Below are positions 11,248 through 23,816 of a stretch of DNA of 64,000 nt, piece by piece. Under the pieces are notes generated by a model. The model ran no database searches. It had not been told where the DNA came from and was given only the letters and a program-made list of their open reading frames with translations. Source of the DNA: Neodontobutis hainanensis (Eukaryota; Chordata; Actinopteri; Gobiiformes; Odontobutidae); NCBI GenBank assembly GCA_024349245.1, contig JALDNG010000078.1, forward strand, positions 124,001-188,000, given 5' to 3'. The position numbers and the translations under genes are program-made. Position 1 is the stretch's first letter. Each line of letters opens with the position of its first letter.

Positions 11248-12518
11248 TCTAAAGCAAAGTTGTTTTGATGTTTTTTTTTTAATGATGTGTCTAATTTTAC
11301 TATTAGACTGACAGATTGTCTTTGTCTGCATCTACTTACTCTACTTCTACTTAGTCCCATGTGACAACCTCTCTTGGTTGTGTAAGTGGCCTGTTAAATG
11401 GAAACTTCAGTTAAGTAGTGAGTGGCACTGAGAGGCAAGGATGGAAGCACAATGTCATTTCATGCACAGTGCTTCTGTTAACATTTAAATGAATCACTGC
11501 AGTTGTCTCATCGAAGACTTTGGATTGCAACAGAGAGAAGTTATCAGTGGCGGCTGGTGGTAATATTTGGTGTTTAAATACTAATAAATACTAATAAATA
11601 CAATCACATTTGAGACATGAGGTTATAGCTACAGCACTTTTTATCAAACAAACTTGTACTCAACACAACTAAGGATTATATCAAACAAACTTTTTCAACT
11701 CTTTTATACATAACATGCTTTTCTAACATAACCTTTAAGAATTCTCTACATGATTACACCAAATACTGCAATGTTTGAAGACTAAATACTGAGGCAAAAA
11801 ACTATAATTTTTTGTTTAATTTATTTAGTAAATGTTTAACAAGTCTAATCTAATCTAACAATACATTGAAAAGCCTACATGACAGGAGCCTATTTATTAC
11901 CAGAAGCCCCTGGAAATCATTTGTTTCTTTGAGGATATTCTGTTTACTTTCCAATTACTTTGGTTACCATTTATTGCAGCATAATGTATATTATATTAGA
12001 ATGTACCATTTTAACTCCTATTTATGTTTTCAAAAAGTACAGTGTAGCTCAATAACAGTTTAGAGATGTGGAACAGTCTATGAAAATTCTCAGTCATAAA
12101 AGTCATACTCAAAAAGCTAACAGTCTACCTAGGATTGTCAAAGTCCCTTGGATCAGGGACTAAACAGGTTAACTTGTCCAGGTGCTCCTTTAAACCTTTT
12201 ATTAGATGCATTACAGGTACAAACAGCTGTAGATTATTGTCGAGGGGGTTGTAGTGCACATTAGTGTCTTAAAACACGTTGGATACACGACACGCAACCT
12301 AAACACAGTGAAGCATTTTCTAGACAGTGTGGGTAAGACGAAACACAGGACCAGATTATTCTTTTTATCTTAAATATGCATACAAACTAATTGGTTTCTA
12401 AAATTTGATTGCTGATTGACTGGTTTTAAACTTGTCTTGCATAAAACTAGCTCAGTTGGCAACACAAAAATACAACATAAGTGCAAACAACAGAAGACCA
12501 TAAACATACATCGGAGAC
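11248..12518. other. Non-coding sequence
   Basis: GTGGCGGCTGGTG at 11550-11562 resembles one end of a DNA transposon, but no partner end is seen. A short imperfect tandem repeat of AATAAATACT lies at about 11575-11602. The stretch 12130-12360 has balanced composition and might be regulatory. There is no gene. Confidence 0.5.
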
Positions 12519-12843
12519 TGTTATGGTTTTAGCTAAGTGGACTCCAAATGCAGAGGCAGAGCCAGGAATAAAGTTTAACAGTTTATTGGAAAACCAAAAC
12601 TTGAGCAGAACGAGAAGGCAGGGAGCTGGCTGGCTGGCAGGAGGGCACAAGGTGTAAGAAAAGAGGTAGTTCTGGAAAGATGGAAAGAACAGCGAGTAAG
12701 TATATGTAGGTCCAAAAATATAAGGAGCCAAGAACTACTGAACAGGACAGCGTTATCTGGCTGGGTGAAGGTGAGTAAAGCTGGCTTATATCCAGGGGTA
12801 ATGAGGAGAGTGGAAACAGGTGTGTCTTGTCTGCAGTCCTGAG

Positions 12844-12848
<5 letters not shown>

Positions 12849-12918
<70 letters not shown>
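12849..12918. repeat. (CA)35 microsatellite
   Basis: Uninterrupted AC/CA dinucleotide array of 35 units. It explains the long Cys-Val and Thr-His ORFs seen on both strands here, which are not genes. It is likely to be length-polymorphic. Confidence 0.99.
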
Positions 12919-12923
<5 letters not shown>

Positions 12924-12934
12924 CTGGTGTGAGA

Positions 12935-12962
12935 GTACATGTGTGCTCCCACACACATGTAC
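12935..12962. repeat. Perfect 11-bp hairpin
   Basis: GTACATGTGTG and its reverse complement CACACATGTAC are separated by a 6-base loop. The hairpin lies just outside the CA array and probably arose from slippage or inversion of the CA/TG tract. Confidence 0.8.
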
Positions 12963-13038
12963 TGCCGATATGAGAAAAAGTAGGAAACAAAGAAAAGGGA
13001 GGGAAGAACACAACCCAAAACACAAACCTCAAAGAGAC

Positions 13039-14039
13039 GTTACATAAAACGTGCTACTTTACATTTTAATACCTTTTGATTATGGATTAAGCTCACTGAT
13101 TTTTAGAACTGATTGATGAGCAAAAGCCTTTTTCAGTCTGACTGTATTGAAGGGTGAAAAACTACTTTTGTTACCAAAATAAAATAAAAAATAAAAAGAA
13201 CGACAGTGTGTCAATTCATATTGCCAGGTCATGGAGTGATGAGTATGATTCATATGCGACTTTGATCTAATGCAGATTTGGGAAGGGCTTTGAGTTGACA
13301 TGGAAGAGAAAACATTAATGTGGCCTGTACTTTATGATCATGTTTGGCACTCTTTATACGCTTATATACTACCTCCTAACTCATACAACATCAGTGATTG
13401 GAGTTTGGAATATTCAATTTATTTTCAGGATAGGTTAGGCATGTTTAGACTCTGTAAATCCTCCTTTAATTGGACTCGCTTGTTCTTCCATTCCTGTGAC
13501 TTGTATCAATCTTTGTTTACGAACAGCCGACTGTTGGGCGGAATACAAATGTGGTGCCAACGCCGGGATGTTGGTCAAGAAAATGTGAGTTATAAGTAGG
13601 CCAGGCGTTTTGATTACTTGTGATCAAATCCTGATAGCTCATCTTTAACATTCATCGCAGCATAGTGTCCACCTCCTAGAGAGACTAGATCAAATTCTCA
13701 ATTAGGCTTCTTGTAAGAGTCCCATCGACCTTGATGAAGGCAGTTTTTTTTTTTAGACCTGGCTCTTGGTTTGAATGTTAAGTCTCTCAAGTCACTCGAG
13801 AATAAATAGTTTGTTGATGCCGTAAAACAACAGATGCATGCATAGTATAACAATGGGTTTGTATTCATCTTCATGCAACATATGGCAGCATTTGCTCACT
13901 CTTATGTGTCTGATAGTGTAATAAGGAATGCTAATGCAGGTGAAGCCACGATAAGATGTTCTCCGTTGGCCCACTTCAGTTTGTTTACAACAGATGAAAT
14001 ATAGCAAACACTTACACACAAATACACAACTGATACCTT
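13039..14039. other. AT-rich non-coding sequence
   Basis: A 99-codon ORF at 13300-13599 shows no domain. No repeat family is recognised. Confidence 0.5.
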
Positions 14040-14400
14040 GCCCCTAATTGGCCTTTAATGGAAGTGCCGCGTGTTAATAAAAATCAACCACTCGCATCTT
14101 TCGAAGAGTGTTGAACCTTGGGAAGAAGTGATTAAATTGGTTATTAACAAGTGAGATGCTCAAACACTGATGTGACTAATTCCTCCAGGATCCCTTTGCA
14201 CAAAGCCATTCTCAAACAAATATGTGTTTAATTGTAGCTATTCCCAAACTGAGCAGGTCTCTCTTAGCCCTATTTCACTGTCATTTCAGACCAAGTGGAA
14301 ACAAAAGCACCGACAGATCCGCTGCAGCTTGATGGAGAGGAAATGAAAACAGAAAGCACCAAAGTTGGATGTAATTAAACTCAAGTAATTATGCAGTGTA
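14040..14400. promoter_or_regulatory. Candidate regulatory block
   Basis: Balanced composition with several homeodomain-like words, including GTAATTAAAC at 14371-14380 and AAGTAATTATG at 14384-14394. It stands out from the AT-rich flanks. Function is inferred only. Confidence 0.22.
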
Positions 14401-17219
14401 GTTAAATGAAAATTAGACAAAAAATATCAAGGGATTTATTGACAAAAATGAAAAATTGACTTAAGTTGATGTTATAGTAAATCAGACATACTATGCTGTC
14501 TTTCTTTAAAATATGCATTTCAGAAGCAACTAATACTACAGATGTATGACTGCATCCTTCATAACAAGTGCAGTGTTAGTTTGGTCCCATTGAGTTCTTA
14601 TTTTCACCATTTTACATGTTGGACCTGACACTAAACAATTGCTGCTACTCCCTGTGTAGCGGTTTTCAGTTAAACACGTATCTAACGTCTGCATCATTTA
14701 TTATAGATAGAATTTGCCTTAGAATTGTTTTTACTTGTAAGTTAGATGAGACATAGCCAATAAAACTAATATAATATTCATACTACCTACATTCCATGCC
14801 TAGATTGAAGGTGTGTTCTTGAAGTCTTTCCCGTTTAGTTGGCATCAAAACTGAACATTTTCCATTTAAGACTGTCCGCTGCAAGAAGTGCAACTGCGAT
14901 TTTAAACTGCAGACCAAAGAACCAAAAAATGCCTTTCTCAAAAAACACACTAGATGGTGCTGTTTGCCCAAATACCAATAAGGCATTGTTTTCTACTCAT
15001 TTTGTTTTGTTGATGGACAATGTTGTTTAATTTTGTAGTTGGGAAAGGCGAATGTTACTCTTTTGCTGGCAACGTTCTACTTGTTTGGGCTTGTCCGTTT
15101 TAGGTTTACATTTTGATCTAAACATCCTTGAGTTCAGGGAGTAGCGGACTGAGACAACCCCTGTTTTGTTTGTTGCACCCTAAGACTTGTATGGCAACAT
15201 TCAGACTTATTAAAGTATTTTTTACTCTTTAGGAAGAAAGACTTTGATGTGTATTGGATAATAATGTTCCATGTTTCAGACCTTATCAGTAATATACCGT
15301 CTACATACTACATTGCTACTACAGCTCTAACACTGCAGACAGTGTGATGAGACAGAATGGTTTAATTATTGCTAAAACAGCCTTAACCACAATCATTCTA
15401 ATTATACTTGTTTATTTTATACAACACAATTGTGGCCTTGTAGTGCAAAATGTTTAGATATTCACCGTTAAAACCCCAAATAACAAAATGGATTCCACTG
15501 CCATTAAAGCCTATAATGTTTTGTCTTATCAGTTGTTCAGTCTTTTATTTAATACAATTTAAACGATGACGCAAAATACACAAAGTTTTTCTTTTACATT
15601 AGACATCAAATTTGTTTTATGAACTTTGCTTTACAAAAGAAATATCTGATGGCTATTTTCATAACGTTCAATTACAGGCTCAGTAGTGCTTATATACCTT
15701 TGTGAAAATGCCTGTATTTCTCTTTATTATATTTGAAAAAGCCTGTAAGACTTATAGAAGATATGATTTCCAAGAACCGCAGGAGGGATATTATTATTAA
15801 TATGCTGGAAAACAATCCCTTCTCTTTTGTCAACAACTGAGAAAATATTATGCTAGGCCTACCTAAGACAGGTGGAATACAGAGTGATAAACCTTTATAA
15901 AACAGCATTTGATGTTATTTGATTGCATAATAATGTGAAATAAATAATGATTTTAATACCACAGCCTTAGTTTCATGGAGCGGTTTCTGTTAATGTGGTT
16001 ATTGACTTCCGGCTGTTACTAGGAGTTAGGTTCAGACAATGATGCCATTATTACACACGTGGTGAGGAAAGTAGATGGGACTGTAACATAACTACAACCA
16101 GGTCTTAACCTTGTGTTGAATGTATTGGCTGGGAAGTATAATATCATACTCAATCCTCTTTTACACACTGGAGTACAGGGGCGGTGTGCTCCAGCGACTT
16201 TGATTGGGGAAATATTTCACACTTATTTTTCTTCTCTAGAAAATTTGCAAATGCAGGGAATAGTATGCAATGCTAACCAGCCAGCAAGGGGAACAATTCA
16301 TAAACAATTCCCTGGATCGCTACCTGTGAAACCCAACCAAAGAGAAGGACAGAAGCCTTTGGGCAGAATCCTTTAATAAAGCCATTTCTAAAACAGCCTT
16401 ATTAATGTCACATATATAAAAGTCTGGTTCTAGTTGTTACTGTACAAACACTCTGGTCTGGTGGTACCTTTTTCTAGATTTTACCATACCAACTACAAGA
16501 TTTTAGACAATCTAAAGTCCAAAAGAAGGAGCCAATGCCATTTCCCAATGCAAAGTTAACAGAGAGCAGTCTACAAATAATAACACGTGTCTCTATTGTA
16601 AAGATTTGTTTGGTACAGCATGGTTTGGAAGAACCACCTCTGATCCAGCTTGTGTTTCTAGTGTCTTATGGTAAATGCTACACTTTACCCATTTTAAGTC
16701 ACATTAAAGTCTTAAAAAGTCCTCCCTTCAGTGAAAGTCTTCATCATACAGCACTGCTTTTTGAGCATTACTATTGGGCATATTTCATGAAGCTGCTGTT
16801 GAATAAAGTGAGCGCTCTATTAGGTCTGTGACAAGTGTACAAGTCCCTGATATTGTTTTTTACATTTACATTTTAAAAGTAACATTCCCTATACTCCCCT
16901 CTTTGATTTAGTAAAATAAGAGTAAAAAAGTATTGAAAATCGCTGCTTGTGTCGACAAAAGATGGAACATTTCAAATGAAAGGATTGAAAATCCTGATAG
17001 CAGTCGGCTCAAAAGATATGCAAGAAGGGCAGAGTTTCTTGAAAATATAACTTCCTCTACATTACCAGGAGATTCCCTCAAAGGCTTCAAAGTCTGCTCT
17101 GAAAAGGAATGATGGTGCAAATATGACAGATGCTCTCATCATGTATCTATCATTAAGAAACCTGTCCTACTGGTGTTGTTGGTTTCTCTTCATGCTCGGA
17201 GTGGGAGTTTTTAAATGCC
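14401..17219. other. AT-rich non-coding sequence
   Basis: A CTCF-like word ACACTAGATGGTGCT lies at 14947-14961. An 87-codon ORF at 16113-16376 and a 98-codon ORF at 16535-16831 have no domain or splice context. The 15200-16000 section is quiet, with no repeat recognised. Confidence 0.5.
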
Positions 17220-17700
17220 CAGGCGGTCTGTCAGAGGGAGACATTTTCCAACATGGTTGTTTCATCAAAAGAAGCTGGTGAAGAGCAATGGTTGTATCAA
17301 TTGCCTTGTGACATAAAGCATACTTTGTCGAGATGATTTCTTTGTAAAAGAGCGTCTAATTCCTAATTGCATCGGATATGTCTTCCATCACTGATCCATT
17401 TTTCATGTTTTGTTTTGTTCTCAAGTTCCCAGCGGACCATTTAATGGCATATGTGGTTATAGTGGTCTATAATTGCTTCTCGGAAATATGTGCAAGTCTT
17501 AGGTGAATTCAACAAAGCGGAACAATATGAATGTCTTCTTTTGTGTTAATAAAGTGACTGTGTGCTTCCCTGTTGCACAGACCTTTAAGATTAATGATGG
17601 AGGCCAAGCCCCCCTTAAGGCTCATTCATTACTATCTCCCTACAGCCAAATGGAGCGCCATGAATCACAGACTCCTCTGGCACGTCACTGAGCAGACAGC
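17220..17700. promoter_or_regulatory. Candidate regulatory block
   Basis: It contains CCTAATTGCAT at about 17362-17372 and a SOX/POU-like AACAATATGAAT at 17521-17532. The words sit in sequence of higher complexity than the flanks. Confidence 0.25.
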
Positions 17701-18659
17701 TCCACTTCCACTCACGGTTCGTAATATCCTAATCAAAAACGGATAAGTGCTATAAAACTGGTCAATATGGACACAGTAAATAGAAAATGTTAATCTACAT
17801 TTACAGGTTTGATCATGGTCATAAGTGAATTGTACATCAGGTATACAGCAAATCTGTTTTGTTGTTTTCAATGAGGAAAGCAGGACAAGTAGTAACACAA
17901 TGTTCTTAAATGTACAATAAGGCTTTAAGCTCCAAATCCTGATTGTCTTTTTGCCGTCCTGGTCTCAGCATAGTAACTTTTTCTGTTTCTTTTATTAAAA
18001 AAGGTTAAACCGACTTGACTCTGGATCTGTGCCTCTGCTTTTGGGCTACAGCAACAGTAATGGACATTATGCTATCCTCATGTATCCATATCTAGGGCTG
18101 TACAACACATGAGTCTAAAAATATCCCAGAGAGCTTTTAATGAATTTCCACATCCCCTCAAGGATCTTTTTATTTTTATTAATGTAAATATTACAACATA
18201 CTATTAGTAATGGACCATGATACTTTCATGTTTCTCACATTGCCCAGCCAAACTGCAAATAAAGGTTAGCAGCTGTGCAGATATGTTCTTTAAATGATGG
18301 GACTATGTTGTAAGGGCAGTGGGCATGTTTTGTGGCACAGTGAATATAATCAGCCTTGTAATTGTTGTGCATAATGGCAGTGACAAAGTGTGGCTTCAGC
18401 AATAACAGATCATCCCTCTGTTGCAGACAAAATGGTATGTTATCTTCCATTTCTGTCGTTTAGCCTGTCTGTGCTAAATGACAGAAATTAGTCGTAACAT
18501 TGTTAGATTTTCTTTCTGTGCAACTGCTTTTGAAATGTCCACATCTTTGCCAATCAAATCAACATTAAATGTTGACCACAGTCCCATCAAATTGTGACCT
18601 GTACTGTGAACAAAAAGCTTGCACACTCTTCTGAAAAGATTGTGCAAAGGAAGATGATG
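17701..18659. other. AT-rich non-coding sequence
   Basis: No gene or repeat is recognised. Short ORFs on the minus strand have no features. Confidence 0.5.
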
Positions 18660-18900
18660 TGATATATTTTTGTACAGCGGCTGTGATTGAATCTGGAGTC
18701 CAGTCCAGTCGGCAACAATGATATTGTAACTGCTCGGTATTGGCTCGCTGCGCGGCTTTGAAAATGGGAGTAAGTCAGAGATGTGATGGCAGGATAATGG
18801 AGTTCTTCACAGGTCAGCGCAGAACTATTGACCTCTCGGTGGGTTCTTTCTGTCCCGCACTCATCCACTACCACATCCACCACTCATCACCACTCCATCA
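18660..18900. promoter_or_regulatory. Candidate regulatory block
   Basis: A CG-containing, balanced stretch with the SOX-like word CAACAATGATATTG at 18713-18726 and TATTGACCTC at about 18827-18836. The ORFs here read through on both strands and have no domain. Confidence 0.25.
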
Positions 18901-20159
18901 ACCCGAGGTCCAGCAACGTCGGGAATTGTCAACAAGACTTTTCCCAGCTGCTGCACTCACTCACCTTTACCATACATTCACCAAATAAAGCCAGGAATAT
19001 AGTGACTATTTTTTCAGTCATACAAAGTTCTGGTACAGTCATGTGAAGTAGGAATAATAGTATAATATTTTAACCTTGTCTAGGAAGAGATTTGGGCATA
19101 CGCAAACGGCTAAAAATGTCCATGAGGTGACAAAGTGTTGTAGCCATATCACAAAATTTTGGTAAGAGGTCAGATCAAAAAACAAACAAAAGGCTGTGAA
19201 GATCAGATTTCTTTTCTCTCACTATACTTTGGAGACTTTCCAAAAGAACCAACATGGAATAAGACATACACTTTCTACACAAAATTCTTACTGCTTTGGC
19301 CAAAAGAGCATTTAAATCCTTGGCGGCTTTAAATGACTTACTTGTACAGCTTAGTGATTGTGCAAATGCAAATATACACCAATACATTTTGTAATGTTTC
19401 GTGAGACCTAAATACTTAGTATGTTATGGTTCTAAAGGATATTTTTTTATGATGACTGTCAACAATCGGTTTATATTTATTCTTAATGTGTAATAAACCA
19501 ACATTTCTGATGAAAATAGTCCAAACTATAGAAGCAAAAGGCAGATTTTTCCCACAACCATGTGAGTGATTGAAAGTAATATAGAAAAGCAAGACATTGC
19601 TGCTAAAGCTGTGTCTACAAGCTGTTGAATCTGAGTAGTACTGAGTGTCCACAGGTTTTTTTCTATTTTTGGTTTAATTTCTGTCAAAAAAATTGCCACA
19701 AAGTGAAATAAGTCATATGTTGTTGTTTAAATGAGATTGTAATTACACTATACCAAGACCTGCAACAATAATTATAATTTAAATGTGTTTTCCTCTCAGT
19801 GTTTAATATCCTTCTGTTTTTTCTATAAGCTCTCAAAATTACAAAAAATAACTATGAAAGCTAGAAAAAGTCCCATTTATGTTAACTTGACGACACAGAG
19901 GTGAGAAATCATGTCGTATTAGTTTATTAGTTTTATGCACATTAGCCATTTGCAAAGAGTTGGTATGTGTTGCTCTATCACTCTAGAAGCTTACCCCAGA
20001 ATGCAGCTACTGAGATGAGATGTAAGTGAGAAAGAATCCTACCAATATCACTGAATGGAGCATAATAGCATTATAGCATATATTAGTAAAAGAAAAGCTT
20101 TACGATAACAGTCCCAGTGTCTGTTTTATATAAGAATTAACTATCTGTAAAGGTTTTCT
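18901..20159. other. AT-rich non-coding sequence
   Basis: Low-complexity AT-rich DNA with no recognised gene or repeat. Confidence 0.5.
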
Positions 20160-20830
20160 GACACTTAAAGAATTAAATTGCAGATAAAGACACATTTTCT
20201 TCCAGGAAAAAATGCTGAGGTGGCATCCTTTTTAGCTGTGCCTTGAGCTGGACCCTTATAGACACTTAAAACCCATATAATATTATGCTCCAGGAATCCA
20301 TATTTCTTCACAAGTCCTTGGGGTGATGTAGCAGCGCAGGGGGGCTGTGCATCAGAGAAAGACAGAATCTGCTCAACAGAACGGCCATCCTCTAAGATCA
20401 ACTGGAATTACAATGTGAGCCCTGTGCGGTAAAACATCCAAGCAAAAACAGCCTCCATCTCACGTGGACAGAAATCTGCTGCAGTGAGGACTGTGCAGGG
20501 AAAAAAGCAGGCAGGATTGTGTGGGCTGTTAAGGACAAGTTAATTCAATGTTTCCCGCACAGTCCAAAATGTAAATTGCAAATGAAAAAGGGCAGAATAA
20601 TAAATGGAGCATGATAAGCAGGGAAATTGCTGATAACGAGAAAATTGTTACAGAGACTAATGTGCTTTGGAACCTGGCCAGTCATTTTGTGTGGCACCGT
20701 CTCATTTGCGATTTTGACTGATGGACGAAAACCTGTCCTGGACAAGTTCACGCTGGATGTTGAAGGGAAAGTCAGGGCTCCTGCTTATACTCAGGTTATT
20801 TTCGAAATTTATCCAGAACATTGCCAGTGA
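20160..20830. promoter_or_regulatory. Candidate regulatory block
   Basis: A long balanced block between AT-rich flanks. It includes GTAAATTGCAAATGA at about 20571-20585, an octamer-like word. A 67-codon ORF at 20627-20830 has no domain. It could be conserved non-coding DNA or an unrecognised old exon. Confidence 0.25.
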
Positions 20831-20994
20831 ATATGTTATAATGAAAACATAAACCAAAAACACATTTAGATAAATCAAAAGACCCAGTCCTCAATAAAGA
20901 CACCATAATAGGTCCTACATTGCAGTAGTAGTTTGAATGTCGACACTGTATGCATTCAGAACATTGTGCAACTAGTACATACCGTTTGGAGTGA

Positions 20995-21062
20995 GGGTGC
21001 CCAAGGTGGGGCCTGGGGGCCAGAATTGGTCCGTCAAGGGGTTTGATTTGGCCCAGTGTTTG
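20995..21062. mobile_element. hAT terminal relic
   Basis: GGTGCCCAAGGTGGGGCCTG at 20997-21016, then GTCCGTCAAGGGGTTTGATT and TGGCCCA, resembles the start of fish hAT elements that begin CAGGGGTGCCCAA followed by GGCC-rich words. No opposite end is found, so this is a fragment. Confidence 0.42.
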
Positions 21063-21899
21063 TCATGTTTTGCAGCTGACATTGTCTGATTTATTTTAAT
21101 CTGCAATAATGGTCAAGCATACTTAGCCATTGGTAATAAAAGAAAAGATGAGCCATTGGGTTTATATATCCCAGAAACATCCTGGTGCCCTCACTTATAG
21201 TGTTCACAATAACTTCAAAGATGAAAATGGTCTTAAAATTCAGGTAGGTTTGTGCATGTTTGCATGACCTACTAATACAATTTTGTTTTGGCACCAGTGG
21301 ATTAGAAGTGTACATTGCCTTATACATGGTTTAGGGTGTTGCATGAGTAATATTGGGTGTTGCATGAGTAGTATTGCATTCAAAGTGTTCTAACAGTTTC
21401 AGTTTTATTTTAGCAACAATGTTGGTCTGCAAACATTAAGCTTATGTTTAATTGTGATTGCATTGTGAGATATCATTCCAGCTTTCCTCGTAATACAACA
21501 CACTCTGGACAGAACCGGCACAAAAATGCATTTTCCAATGAAAAAGCCTTCCAATTGTTGTTCCCTTTACACCTGGCAATAAAATGCCAGCTGCCCTGCT
21601 CACACATGGTCATTCCTATTCATGGTTGTCCACATTTTATGTCATTTGAGTGCGGAGTATTCTTTTAAATTTCATTTGAATTATAACAACATGACACAAG
21701 TCTACAGTTACATCCAGGTATAGTGTAAGGCATTTGTGTATTTAGAAAAAAAAACTCTCCAAAGAACTTGTGTGACTAGAGATGTCTCCATCCTTTACAC
21801 ATTTTAATAATAAAATAAATTAAATTGGAAAGCTGTAATCTTTTTATGCTTGTGAAAAAAAGAACAGTTTAATCACCTAAAAAACAGGAATCTGTGGAC
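21063..21899. other. Non-coding sequence
   Basis: It contains the short tandem duplication listed separately. No gene is recognised. Confidence 0.5.
21334..21375. repeat. 21-bp tandem duplication
   Basis: Two adjacent copies of GGGTGTTGCATGAGTARTATT, differing at one base. This is a recent local duplication. Confidence 0.9.
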
Positions 21900-22080
21900 A
21901 GAAAAAACAAGACCTCATGACGTCATCTAGGCTTTATTATCAAGGATTTTAATAGATGAGAGTTTTCAGTTCTGAACAAGAGCCAATCACAGTACACTTT
22001 TAAAAAAGCGAGCGCTTTTATTGGTCAACACAGCTTGTCAATAAGGAAGTAATGGCTGGCAATAAAATGGAGAAATGAAG
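21900..22080. promoter_or_regulatory. Promoter-like motif cluster
   Basis: A perfect CRE (TGACGTCA, 21918-21925) is followed by a CCAAT box (21983-21987). Next is the near-palindrome AAAAGCG-AG-CGCTTTT (22004-22019), and then an inverted CCAAT box (ATTGG, 22020-22024), all within about 110 bp. This spacing resembles a proximal promoter or a CREB/NF-Y-type enhancer. No convincing first exon follows; the 78-codon ORF at 22075 is featureless. Confidence 0.3.
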
Positions 22081-23394
22081 TGTATTTTCAGCACTGGACA
22101 TATATTTTTACTGCAAAACAGCACAATAAAGAAAAACATAAACAGAGAAAAGGGATGCAACATGAAACAAACGAATATTGTATTTTCAAACATCAGGTTT
22201 AACGTTGAGGAGTTAATTGCTGTTCTGACAGTGATGTCAGATCTAAATGTTTACTCTGAGCTCCAAACTTCACTTTGGTGTAAAGTATTTGGTCCAGTTG
22301 TACTTTTTTAATCTGTCTGAGACAAGGATGGCAAAAAACATAAAATAAAATAAAGCTATTAATGAAGCTAAAAATTATTGGATTGCATCAAAAGTTAGTA
22401 TTACCTACATTATTTGTTGGAGTTACTCATTTTTGCCATTGTGGCCAAATGGCTTATATTGTCAGTAAACAGACTTAGAGTAAATGTACACTACACTAAC
22501 AATTAGATAGGTATGACACAAAGTAATTAGGTAAGTACCACATGGTGACCAATAAAAAGATATTTTGTATAACAACCAAGGTTGGCGTTGCACAAAGTGA
22601 GGTATAGTTGTGTTTGTTTTGTTATTATTTAGGAACAAATACTGAATAAATCATAACTTGACTTAGTTTTATATAGAATCAATCAACTCACAACTTCTTT
22701 GTATTTGTAATCACAAAGTGGACATCAGGGCAGATAAGTCTGACCTGGCTGCCATACTGATGTTAATATAAATGTAGATGCTTTCTCCTTGAGTGAATTT
22801 GTGCTTTTTTTATTAAATGAACTGTACAAATGTCTGTCAGAACAACTTCCTGCTTCATCTTTTCCCTCGACACACACTTAAAGGTGTCTCTTCTGTCTTC
22901 AGCCAGCATGTATTTGCACACAAGGAAAGGTTAATTAGCTCCATTGTGGCAGATGTTTCCCAAAAAGCTGCAGTTTTAATGGCGGAACTAAGATAAGACT
23001 GTTGTGAGGTTGAAAACAGAACATGTCACTGAGGTCACTGTTCAAGAAAAGTGCATTCAAGGTCCTTGCTGCCTAGAGGAGCTGTATGTGCAAAGAATAG
23101 AGACAGGGGACACAGCAATTTGTAGCGTTCATGCCACATTACACAAACAACTGCTGAGCTAAAGCACTATAGAGATCTTCTACATACAAGAATTACGTAT
23201 TCTTTTTCTTTCAATTTTCACAGATTTTCTCGACAGTTCAGGACAGTTTTTTTCTCATTAATAGTATTAATATTTAAGATAGACATAGTTTTATTGCTCA
23301 GTTTTATAATTTATCTTGTTGTACCTAAAACATCACCTGGATTGAAACTACAGTAGCCTCACTGGGACAAAACGCAAACATAATATTATCAGTG
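22081..23394. other. AT-rich non-coding sequence
   Basis: No gene is recognised. The 22920-23000 section contains TTAATTAGCTCCATTGTGG and looks less random than its flanks. Confidence 0.5.
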
Positions 23395-23406
23395 GGTCTA
23401 AAGCAA

Positions 23407-23804
23407 GCGTCTCCCAAGAAACCTCCTAAATGGCCGTTGTGTAAGGGCGCCGCCATACGCCATAATACAGTGAAAAACAGCGATATACCGCCGTCCACCA
23501 GAGGGCAGGCTCCAAAAGTGGAAATATAGGGAGAAACCCAATGGCAACTTTACGGGTGTAAAAAACATGTTTACAGCCTGGTACAAAAGATGGCTCCGGT
23601 CTCTATATCTAAGTTTTTACTGCGCGACAACTCTGTGATTTTTGATTATTACGTCCTTTTATGCTATCTAAAAACTATTGTTTTACTATGGAGTAAAAGC
23701 CAAAAAGCCTGGATGTAACGGCCATTTTATTGCCGAGTCGTAACGACAATATCAGCAAATAGGGGACCAATAGGCGGATTATATCCACTATATAAACAAT
23801 CAAT
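23407..23804 (+). mobile_element. SINE/LINE-like retroelement insertion
   Basis: A 12-bp direct repeat GGTCTAAAGCAA occurs at 23395-23406 and 23805-23816. It flanks 398 bp of sequence that is richer in GC and CG than the surroundings. Variable-length duplications of this size are typical of target-primed retroposition. The 3' end (TATATAAACAATCAAT) resembles the tail of a dispersed fish repeat, and internal phrases (GCCTGGTACAAAAGATGG) also recur in fish repeats as I recall them. The exact family is not assigned. It carries a CTCF-like motif at 23495-23508. Confidence 0.6.
23495..23508 (+). promoter_or_regulatory. CTCF-like motif inside retroelement
   Basis: CCACCAGAGGGCAG closely matches the vertebrate CTCF core (CCASYAGRKGGCRS). 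It was delivered by the inserted element, as in mammalian SINEs that spread CTCF sites. Binding is not shown. Confidence 0.45.
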
Positions 23805-23816
23805 GGTCTAAAGCAA

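Larger units (their letters stand above)
12519..13033 (-). mobile_element. Solo-LTR-like retroelement, minus strand
   Basis: Direct repeats GAGAC flank the element at 12514-12518 and 13034-13038. Read on the minus strand it has a TATA-like GGATATAAGCC near 12796-12786, then an AATAAA polyadenylation signal at 12597-12592, then the phrase CTCTGCATTTGGAGTCC, and ends CCATAACA. TATA followed by AATAAA at a distance of about 190 bp is the order expected within an LTR, and the CTGCATTTGG phrase recurs in a well-known fish repeat. The presumed 5' end starts TTTG rather than TG, so the LTR label is tentative. No internal coding region flanks it. It contains the (CA)n array. Confidence 0.55.

Noticed and set aside
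11104..11360. Minus-strand ORFs of 72-75 codons
   Set aside because: They read through the terminal inverted repeat of the Tc1-like element.
12575..13047. ORFs of 75-149 codons on both strands
   Set aside because: They are translations of the (CA)35 array (Cys-Val or Thr-His repeats) and the solo-LTR-like repeat, not genes.
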